Of a stretch of 12,829 bases of DNA, positions 6,536-12,829 are shown in pieces. A program made the position numbers and the translations under genes. How positions within the stretch are numbered: position 1 is the stretch's first letter; every line of letters begins with the position of its first letter. This DNA is from Deltaproteobacteria bacterium (GTDB lineage Bacteria > Desulfobacterota_C > Deferrisomatia > Deferrisomatales > JACRMM01). The notes beneath the pieces were generated by a model. It searched no databases and had not been told where the DNA came from. It was given only the letters and a program-made list of their open reading frames with translations. Location: contig JACRCS010000502.1 in NCBI GenBank assembly GCA_016218905.1, positions 1-12,829 of the forward strand, read 5' to 3'.

Positions 6536-9500
6536 TCACTTTGCGTACTCGTCCCTCCACACCCCGGGGTCGATCTCGACGTACCCGACGGTGTCACCGA
6601 GCTCCACCCGGTCGCGCTCGTGCTTGACCTCTCTCACGAACACGCCCTTGGCAGGCGCCAGGAGGTTCACATTGCCCGTTCGCGTCTCCAGGGTCGCGAG
6701 CGTCTGCCCTTTCTCCACCTTGTCTCCGGCCCTGACGAGCCAATCGACAAGGATCACCCGGTCCCTCTCCTGTCGATCGAAGAGCCTCGGGACGAAGACC
6801 GTGCCGTAGACCCGGCGCAGCTCATCCTCCGTGGGCGCGCGGGACGTGTGCCTCGCCTCGACAATCGCCGTGCCCGGCCCGGTTCCCGCCGTGAACACAA
6901 CGGCCCCTTCCCCGTACCGGTCGGTGATGAGCACGGGCGCCGACACCTTGCCGGAGCCCCTCAGCACCGCGAAGGTCACCGGCACGTTGTCGTTGGGGTT
7001 GTCGTGGATATCGGAAACCCGGATCGACAGGGTCGCCTGATCGCTGCCGTTCGCCACGAGCTTCGCCGTGCTCGCCACGAGGTCAATCTTGGCCGGCGCG
7101 TCAGCCAGGAGGACGATCTGGACCATCCCGGTCACCCCATACTCCGCCGCGGACGCCGTCACGGTGACCGTTCCGATGGAGGTGCCTGCCCGATACTCGG
7201 CCTCCGCCACTCCCTTCGGGTCCGTGGTGGCCTGCAGGAGCTTCAGGCGCCCGTTCTCGTTGCCCAGGGTAAACGCCACCTTCGCGCCGACGACGGGGCT
7301 CCCCGACAGGTCGGTCAGCCACACCTTGATCCGCGAGGTGCTGCGGCCGTCCGCCGTGAGCTTGGCCGGATCGGCCGAGATACGCAGCACCGCCCGGTCC
7401 TGCGCACCCTTCTGGGTCCGCGGGATCAACTCGATCGCCACGGTCGACGCCACGTAGGTGTTGAGCCACCCGGCCCCTACGTTCCCGGTGGTCAGATCCT
7501 TGGCCACCAGAAGCGCGGTCTTGGCCGCAAAACCTGCTGTGTAGGTGGCGCTTACCTCGCCAAAGTTGTCGGTCGCTCCGCCCCACCGGACCTCGACGTT
7601 GTCGACGTCGTCCATGGACGCCAGCCGCCATTCGACGTCCCCGCCTCCGACCACGCCTGTGTACTCCTCGGTCGTAGAGAGGGTGAGCTCCAGCTCGTGC
7701 CCTTCGATCACCTTGCCGTTGGCGTTCGTGGCCTTGACCGTGAGTTTGGTCTGACTCTTCTTGTCGGCCGGGAGCAGCCCGTCCTTGGCCCCGACCGTCA
7801 ACCGTACCCGCGTGTTGAAGGCCAGGGGCGCCTCGGCCTGGCCGGCCGTCTCGTTGCCCGCCTCGTCTGCCAGGTACACGGTCACGGGCACCGCGGTCCC
7901 CTGCGCGCCCCACGGCACCACGAACGAACCCGCGTACGAACCAGGGTCCACCTCCTTCATGGCGACCCGGCCTGGCACCTCGGACAACTCGAACGAGGCG
8001 TACCCGGCCGGCTCACCCTTCAGAGTGACCGTCACCTGGTCGCCGGCCACCAGCCTCCCGCTGAAGCCTGCCACCTTGAAGCCGTCGTGGCTCGCCTGGG
8101 TGATGACCGGCGGTGTCTTGTCGTCGAGGGTGTCCTGCCCCACGACTGCGAATTCGGGGCCCGCCTGGTCCGAGGTCCCAAAGGCGTCGGTCAGGTGCAC
8201 GAGCACCCGATGCAGGCTCTTCGTGGCGCCCACATCGGCGTCTTTCACAGTGAAGCTGCCTGCGTACCGCCCCGTGCGCCCTTCTTCCGCGAGCCCAATC
8301 CCGGCCCCAAGCCCCTCCAGGTCCGCCGTCATCTGCCCCCCGCTCTGGCCCGCGGCCGCGATCGTGACGACCTGGCCGGGCCTGGCGGGCTTCGCGGCCG
8401 GGTCGATGGCGACGGACGAGATCCTCGGCCCATCCCCTGGTAGCGCCTTGGCCTCGACGATCGGGCTCCCAGGGCTGCCGTTGCCCGCCCTGTCGACGGA
8501 CTCGACGGCGTAACGGTACTCGATGCCCGCAATGACCCGGGTGTCCACAAACTCCGTTGCCTTGAGCGAGGCGTACGGGGCAGCGAGGGTCCCGGGGTCT
8601 CGGCCTTCACCCCGGTAGACCCGGTACCCGGCCACATCGGCCGAGGGGCTCGGTTCCCAGGACACCGTGAGCTCCCCCGGCCAGGAAGCCACGGCGAGGA
8701 TGCGCCCGACCGGCTCCGGCGGCGCGGTATCCACCCCCAATGGCGCGCCGACCAGCACCACCCTCTTGCTCGTCGCAGGATCCGTCAGGGTCCCGGTCAA
8801 GGCCGCCTTCGCCAGGTTCAGCCCGGCCGGGACCCCTGTCTTCCCCACGTATACCCCGTCGTCGACCTCGTCCATGGGGACATCTGCAGCCACTCCCGCC
8901 ACGGTGAAGGCTGCGGTCTTGTCTGCCGTGCCCCGGAGCGCGACGATGATCTCCTGGCCTGCGCCATACAACGAAGCCGCCGCGGCTACGCTGCCGATGT
9001 GCAGGGTGGTCGTGTACAGGGTCCGGCCGTCCAGTGCCACGTCGTGCACGCGCACCCGCCGGACGATGCTATGGAGCTGGTTGCCGGCGCCGGTCGTCCC
9101 GGGGATCGGCTCGCCCCCGAACACGAGCCACGTGGCCCTCCTGACGCTCTCCTCCATCCCGAAGGGCATGTCCTTGAGCGTCGAAAGCTTCTCGCCGTCC
9201 AGGTATATGTTGCACTCCTCGGCCCGACCGCCCCACGTGAAGGCGAGATGGAAGCGCTGGCCGACCCCCACGGCCTTCGGGAAGGGGATCGACTCCGCCG
9301 TCACCCTCGCGCTGCCGTGCTTCACCGGGTCGGAGACGTCCACGTACCAGAGGGGACCCACCCGACCGTCCCGGCCGAACTGCAGCTCCGGGACCTGATG
9401 CTGGAGGAAGCCACTCCAGCGGAGCGTGGCCACCACCCGGGGAGTGCCCGCGCCGTCTACGAGGGCGAAGAGCGCCTCGGCGTCGGCCTTGTTGTCGCGC

Positions 9501-9781
9501 ACGAGCTCGATCTCGAGGGTCCCCCCCTCGGGCCGCAGGTGGTTGGAGGCCTTGAACTTGAGGTAATCGGCCTTCGTCTCGTCTTCGCCGAGCAGGTTCG
9601 ACCGCCAGCCCCGCCCGTCTCCCGTGTCGACGAGGAGGCCCGGGTACGTCTCGGCTGCCGGGGTGTCGAACCCCTCGTCCAGGAGAACCGCCCCCCACGC
9701 AGGCCAGCCCCAGGCCAGGGCCAGTGCGAGCAACCCCATGCATCGACCCCGTTTGGCGAGCCTGGCCATCTTGGCAAACAT
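6536..9781 (-). CDS. Secreted LamG/FN3/Ig-like multidomain protein with C-terminal lipoyl-like domain
   Basis: This 1081-residue protein has a signal peptide (basic start MFAKMARLAKRGR, hydrophobic 14-27, likely cleavage near PAWGA at 30). Residues about 32-250 look like a LamG/concanavalin-type beta-sandwich (FHLAFTWGG, NIYLDGEKLSTL). A fibronectin type III domain spans 352-440 (LTVSWEPSPSADVAGYRVYR, YRYAVESVDRAGN). Ig-like beta domains cover about 450-660, followed by bacterial Ig-like group 1 (invasin-type) repeats at roughly 660-780, 794-893 and 895-980 (for example ADPAKLTADGRSTSRIKVWL and STAKLVANGSDQATLSIRV). The last part (1006-1071) is a lipoyl/biotinyl-like fold: VDWLVRAGDKVEKGQTLATL, then LAPAKGVFV and RVELGDTVGYVEI. 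The lysine expected after the ET turn is replaced (LETRTGNVNL), so cofactor attachment there is unlikely. No sorting signal or membrane anchor is visible at the C-terminus. The ATG at 9781 has AAGGAGG five bases upstream. The gene follows the cytochrome by 32 bp, suggesting a structural or adhesive partner of the surface electron carrier. Confidence 0.87.
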   Translation of the reverse strand: MFAKMARLAKRGRCMGLLALALAWGWPAWGAVLLDEGFDTPAAETYPGLLVDTGDGRGWRSNLLGEDETKADYLKFKASNHLRPEGGTLEIELVRDNKADAEALFALVDGAGTPRVVATLRWSGFLQHQVPELQFGRDGRVGPLWYVDVSDPVKHGSARVTAESIPFPKAVGVGQRFHLAFTWGGRAEECNIYLDGEKLSTLKDMPFGMEESVRRATWLVFGGEPIPGTTGAGNQLHSIVRRVRVHDVALDGRTLYTTTLHIGSVAAAASLYGAGQEIIVALRGTADKTAAFTVAGVAADVPMDEVDDGVYVGKTGVPAGLNLAKAALTGTLTDPATSKRVVLVGAPLGVDTAPPEPVGRILAVASWPGELTVSWEPSPSADVAGYRVYRGEGRDPGTLAAPYASLKATEFVDTRVIAGIEYRYAVESVDRAGNGSPGSPIVEAKALPGDGPRISSVAIDPAAKPARPGQVVTIAAAGQSGGQMTADLEGLGAGIGLAEEGRTGRYAGSFTVKDADVGATKSLHRVLVHLTDAFGTSDQAGPEFAVVGQDTLDDKTPPVITQASHDGFKVAGFSGRLVAGDQVTVTLKGEPAGYASFELSEVPGRVAMKEVDPGSYAGSFVVPWGAQGTAVPVTVYLADEAGNETAGQAEAPLAFNTRVRLTVGAKDGLLPADKKSQTKLTVKATNANGKVIEGHELELTLSTTEEYTGVVGGGDVEWRLASMDDVDNVEVRWGGATDNFGEVSATYTAGFAAKTALLVAKDLTTGNVGAGWLNTYVASTVAIELIPRTQKGAQDRAVLRISADPAKLTADGRSTSRIKVWLTDLSGSPVVGAKVAFTLGNENGRLKLLQATTDPKGVAEAEYRAGTSIGTVTVTASAAEYGVTGMVQIVLLADAPAKIDLVASTAKLVANGSDQATLSIRVSDIHDNPNDNVPVTFAVLRGSGKVSAPVLITDRYGEGAVVFTAGTGPGTAIVEARHTSRAPTEDELRRVYGTVFVPRLFDRQERDRVILVDWLVRAGDKVEKGQTLATLETRTGNVNLLAPAKGVFVREVKHERDRVELGDTVGYVEIDPGVWRDEYAK

Positions 9782-9786
9782 CGTCG

Positions 9787-9793
9787 CCTCCTT
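9787..9793 (-). promoter_or_regulatory. Strong ribosome binding site fixing the start of the multidomain protein
   Basis: AAGGAGG on the minus strand, five bases before the ATG at 9781. The same frame is open up to 10084 but the extra 101 residues overlap the cytochrome gene and lack any signal-peptide character. This site followed by a signal peptide sets the true start at 9781. Confidence 0.9.
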
Positions 9794-9813
9794 CCGGCCG
9801 CCTCGGCTCCGGG

Positions 9814-12800
9814 TCACCACGGGCTCACCCGGTTCCACCCCAACCCAAGGGCGTTGGGGAATTGGACCTTGTTCGGGAGCCGGTGGCAGTTCTGGGCCGC
9901 GGTGCTGTTCAGGTTGTTCACCGAGCCGTTCTCGACGCTGATCGGCCACGAGGCGCCCGCATAGGTATTGGTCGTCCCCGCAGGGCCATACACTCCGTAG
10001 GATGCCCCCCAGGTCGCGTGCTTCACGTCGAGGCAGTTGGTGAGCAAGAGCCTCGGAAGCTGGCTCGCGTGGGGCGCATGACACTTGGAGCAGGGGAACT
10101 TGTGGTACTGGTTGTCGAGGGTGGCTCCATTCACCGTCGCACCCCAGTCGTAGTTCCAGTACGCGCGTGCCCGATAGTCCGCGGCCGGCAGGTACCCGAA
10201 CCCTCTCCAGGTGCTCCTGAGGCTGCTAGGCCGGTATGCGTTCGTGAGCTGGCGCAGCGCCATGGCGGGAGCCCCGGCTCGATACGGCGTCGCCCCCGTC
10301 GTGAACGGCTTGTTGGTCTGGTTCCGGATCAGCTCGTCGTAGATGTTGGAGGCCTGGGGGGCGCTGGCCCCCGTGCCCCCGATGGCTGAGTTGGCGTGGC
10401 CGTTAGAGCTCAGGTTGGGGGTCGCCGTGCTGCTGTTCGCACTGTTGAGGAGCGGTCCGATCCAGTCGTCGGCGGGGTTCCCCAATTGATTCATCGTGTC
10501 CACGCTGTCGCTGTGGCAGAGCACGCAAAGGCCCGCCTGGGCCGAGACCTGCCAGGCGGCGACCGCGGGGTTGATGTGGGCGGGTAACCCGCCGGTCGTG
10601 GGGTTCGCGTTGTTCTGGTCGATCTGGTAGCCCCCCAGCTGGTTTCGGGGCGCCCCCGCGGTCGTCAGGGCACTCGACCGCGGCATCGGGCCGAACCCCT
10701 TGTCGCTGACGTAGGTCGACGTGCTCTGAGGCCCGCCGTCCTCGGGGTAGGGGTTGCCCTTCCAGGTCCCCCGCAGGAAGGGAGGCCCGCTCAGGGCATC
10801 GGCGTAGGTCCCCTTCCCGGTCGTGCGGGTCGCCTGATTGCGGTCGTGGACGTCGTGGCAGTAGGAGCACCGAATCGTGCTCGTGAGTTTGAGGCCCTGG
10901 GCCGGGCTCGCCAAGTTGGCGGCGTGCATGGACTGGAGCGTCCGGTCCTTGTATCCGAAGCTTGGGCTCGCCGTCTGGGCTGTGTGCCAGGCGGCCGGCG
11001 TCGTCCCCTCCACCTCCCACCAAGCACCCTTCCGGGTTGCGTTCCAGGTGCTCAGGGTGCCGTAGTTGTAGGCCATGGAGCCGGTGTTGGCGTTGTTGTT
11101 GACCCCGAACTCGGCGTTATTCGAAAGGTTGTTGTCGTAGTGGCAGTTCCAGCAGAGCTCCGCCTCGGTCGCCCCGGCCGTGGCCGTGCCGCCCAGGTGG
11201 ATGCCGCCGGTTGCCGTGTAGTTGATGCCAAGGACGGTCCGCATGTTCAACCCCGTCGTCCCCACGCCATCGGTGTAGGAAGCCGGCGGCAGCGGCACGA
11301 GCACCGAGCCGCTGTGCCCGCTGTGGCACTTGCTGCACTGAGCGGTCCAGTCGGTCGTCCCCGAGAGGGCGTCCGTGGTGAGTGCCACCAGATGCGACCC
11401 ATAGGCCGCTCCGGTCACGCCCGCCGGCGGGCTCGGCCGGTTCCCCGCCGGCCACACAACGACCGGGGCTCCGACGGTGTTGCCGGCGATGTGGCACGCG
11501 TCGCACGTCGCACCGAATTCCTTCTCGTGTTTGTGGCAGTTCGTGCACCTCGTGGTGCTCTGGTGGCCGTCGCCCGAGTCGGAGGTGTAGTGGCCCGTGG
11601 TCGTGTGGCAGACGTTGCAGACGCCCGTCGGCGTCGCCCCGTTCTGGGCGTAGTCTGTGCCCGTGGCATTGGCCGTGAAGATGGCCGCCACCGTCGTCGC
11701 GGGAATCCCCTCAGTCCCGTTGCTCGCCTTCGCAACCGAGCCCTGGATCATCACGAGGTTGCCCGTGGTCGAGTTCAGCCGGTCGCCATGGGGATCGTGG
11801 CAGTCCCAGCAGAAGTTCCCACCCGCGGTATTCGCCGCGTGCTTGCCGCCGTGGTGGGCCTCATCCACGTTGCTCTGCGCATTCTTCGTGGCATAGCCGG
11901 TTGGGTTGTATCCGCCCGCGTATCCAGTACCCGCCACGTACCCGGCGTCGTTGCTCTTGTGGCAGGTCAGGCAGTTGTCGTTCCAGCCCCCGTCCGAGGG
12001 AGCCGGGCGGGCCAGCACGTTCTTGTTCGCCAAACGGAAGGGGTTGGTCGCGTCGCCGTGGAGCACGCTCGTGCTGTGGCAGTACCGGCACCCCATCGGG
12101 TCGCCCACCGGGCCGCCAAACGCCGCTGCTGGGTTTGCCGTCTGGCCGTCGTAGGTGCCGCTCGCCTTCCCGTGGCCCGAGTAGGCCCACTGATCCGAGT
12201 CGATCAGGGAAGCGATCCTGTCGGAGATGCTCCAGTTGTCGGAGTCGCCCCCGCCCGCGTTCGCCCGGAAGTGGCAGTCCGCGCAGCCGTTGGGCAGCGT
12301 TCCGCCCCACACCGGCGTTCCCGCCCCGTGACAGACCGTGGTCGAGCAGGTGCCGTCATCCACGTGCGTGGCGCCGGCCACGTTCCAGTTCACGCCTCCC
12401 GCAGTGTTGGCCGCGTCGACGTAGCGGTTGGCCGCGCCGTTGATCCAGACCTCCACCGTCAGGTTCTGGTGGAGCTTGCCGGCCCCCCCGCCCCCAGTCG
12501 CGGTATAGGTGCCGGAAACCGTGACCCCGCTCGCCCCGTGGCAGGCGTCGCAGGTGGGGGTGGGCCAGACGTTTTGCGCGTGCGCGGCGTGGCTCCCGGC
12601 CACGCCGGCCCCGGTGGGCACCGGCCCCGTGCCCCCGGTGTTGTGGCACTGCCCGCAGGCGATCGTCGACGCGGCGGCCCAACCGGGCGTGGTCACGCCG
12701 TTGTGGCACCGCACGCTCGCGCAGGTCGTCGCCGCCCCGGTCCCGGTCCGGCTCCCGGCCGCGCCCTCGTAGTCATAGGCCGCGTGGAACGCGACATCGT

Positions 12801-12829
12801 TCACGGCGTTGAGGTGCGCGCCGCCGGCC
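9814..12829 (-). CDS. Large multiheme c-type cytochrome, Geobacter-type CxxxxCH/CxxCH family (N-terminus beyond right edge)
   Basis: About 1004 residues are visible and at least 16 haem c attachment motifs can be counted. Fourteen are CxxCH (CGQCH, CDACH twice, CADCH, CRYCH, CLTCH, CWDCH, CNVCH, CTNCH, CSKCH twice, CWNCH, CSYCH, CVLCH) and two are CxxxxCH (CASVRCH near 12703-12723, CSTTVCH near 12328-12348). The alternation of CxxxxCH and CxxCH and the preceding GAHLNAV element match the Geobacter CxxxxCH/CxxCH domain family. The spacers are rich in Gly, Thr, Asn and Ala, as in exported cytochromes. The frame stays open through the right edge and the HLNAV motif crosses the GTG at 12804, so that GTG is an internal valine. 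The C-terminus is complete: a last CSKCHAPHAS, then NCLDVKHATW, AAQNCHR and GWNRVSPW. Likely role: periplasmic or extracellular electron transfer, possibly to minerals or partner cells. The TGA at 9814 lies 32 bp before the next gene. Confidence 0.95.
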   Translation of the reverse strand, partial: AGGAHLNAVNDVAFHAAYDYEGAAGSRTGTGAATTCASVRCHNGVTTPGWAAASTIACGQCHNTGGTGPVPTGAGVAGSHAAHAQNVWPTPTCDACHGASGVTVSGTYTATGGGGAGKLHQNLTVEVWINGAANRYVDAANTAGGVNWNVAGATHVDDGTCSTTVCHGAGTPVWGGTLPNGCADCHFRANAGGGDSDNWSISDRIASLIDSDQWAYSGHGKASGTYDGQTANPAAAFGGPVGDPMGCRYCHSTSVLHGDATNPFRLANKNVLARPAPSDGGWNDNCLTCHKSNDAGYVAGTGYAGGYNPTGYATKNAQSNVDEAHHGGKHAANTAGGNFCWDCHDPHGDRLNSTTGNLVMIQGSVAKASNGTEGIPATTVAAIFTANATGTDYAQNGATPTGVCNVCHTTTGHYTSDSGDGHQSTTRCTNCHKHEKEFGATCDACHIAGNTVGAPVVVWPAGNRPSPPAGVTGAAYGSHLVALTTDALSGTTDWTAQCSKCHSGHSGSVLVPLPPASYTDGVGTTGLNMRTVLGINYTATGGIHLGGTATAGATEAELCWNCHYDNNLSNNAEFGVNNNANTGSMAYNYGTLSTWNATRKGAWWEVEGTTPAAWHTAQTASPSFGYKDRTLQSMHAANLASPAQGLKLTSTIRCSYCHDVHDRNQATRTTGKGTYADALSGPPFLRGTWKGNPYPEDGGPQSTSTYVSDKGFGPMPRSSALTTAGAPRNQLGGYQIDQNNANPTTGGLPAHINPAVAAWQVSAQAGLCVLCHSDSVDTMNQLGNPADDWIGPLLNSANSSTATPNLSSNGHANSAIGGTGASAPQASNIYDELIRNQTNKPFTTGATPYRAGAPAMALRQLTNAYRPSSLRSTWRGFGYLPAADYRARAYWNYDWGATVNGATLDNQYHKFPCSKCHAPHASQLPRLLLTNCLDVKHATWGASYGVYGPAGTTNTYAGASWPISVENGSVNNLNSTAAQNCHRLPNKVQFPNALGLGWNRVSPW

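Noticed and set aside
6374..8443. 689-codon open frame on the plus strand
   Set aside because: It lies antisense to the lipoyl-domain protein, has Arg/Gly/His/Pro-rich composition without domains, and is explained by the lack of stop codons in GC-rich DNA.
9782..10084. N-terminal extension of the multidomain protein to 10084
   Set aside because: It would overlap the complete C-terminus of the cytochrome in another frame; the strong AAGGAGG and signal peptide place the start at 9781.
12802..12804. GTG as the start of the cytochrome
   Set aside because: The frame remains open to the window edge and the residues before it (GAHLNA) belong to the conserved domain, so it is an internal valine.
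9814..12829. Tandem DNA repeat or CRISPR-like array suggested by the recurring gtggca...gca pattern
   Set aside because: The recurrence is the complement of CxxCH haem codons at irregular distances within a coding frame, not a nucleotide repeat with constant spacers.

Overview
The window is GC-rich throughout, and every gene I can support lies on the minus strand. The genes are packed with gaps of -11 to about 111 bp, so the region reads as one long operon transcribed from the right edge to the left. Both ends are cut: the first gene (a multiheme cytochrome) has lost its N-terminus beyond the right edge, and the last gene (a multi-pass membrane protein) runs off the left edge. I see no promoter or factor-independent terminator inside. 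The CxxxxCH/CxxCH cytochrome is of the type best known from Geobacter-like metal-reducing bacteria. With the GC content this suggests a Desulfobacterota, Methylomirabilota, Acidobacteriota or similar environmental lineage, but the window alone does not fix the taxon.

Layout in transcription order. (1) 12829-9814: large multiheme c-type cytochrome with at least 16 haem-binding motifs in the visible part. (2) 9781-6536: secreted multidomain protein with a LamG-like N-terminus, a fibronectin type III domain, several Ig-like domains and, unusually, a C-terminal lipoyl/biotinyl-like domain lacking the modifiable lysine. (3) 6535-6291: a gap holding a well-initiated 19-codon ORF, MKKTYVKPKVVGTSSVHPC, with a hairpin just behind it, and a second, weaker GTG-started mini-ORF. 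(4) 6290-4341: membrane-anchored SGNH hydrolase with TPR-like repeats. (5) 4331-4131: small SxtJ-like membrane protein. (6) 4126-2378: NodU/CmcH-type O-carbamoyltransferase. (7) 2367-2218: 49-residue DUF5989 membrane peptide. (8) 2218-527: secreted right-handed parallel beta-helix protein with a C-terminal carboxypeptidase-regulatory-like domain. (9) 537-1: start of a multi-pass membrane protein resembling the membrane-embedded spermidine-synthase-like family.

How they may work together (inference): genes 4-7 form a carbamoyl-transfer module like the sxtI/sxtJ/sxtK neighbourhood, probably acting on a glycan or other small acceptor at the membrane. Genes 1, 2 and 8 encode large exported proteins, one a multiheme electron carrier. 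The operon therefore seems to couple an extracellular electron-transfer or surface assembly to a carbamoylation module, with a tiny unannotated peptide at the junction. That peptide, its hairpin and the odd lipoyl-like domain are the parts most likely to be undescribed.
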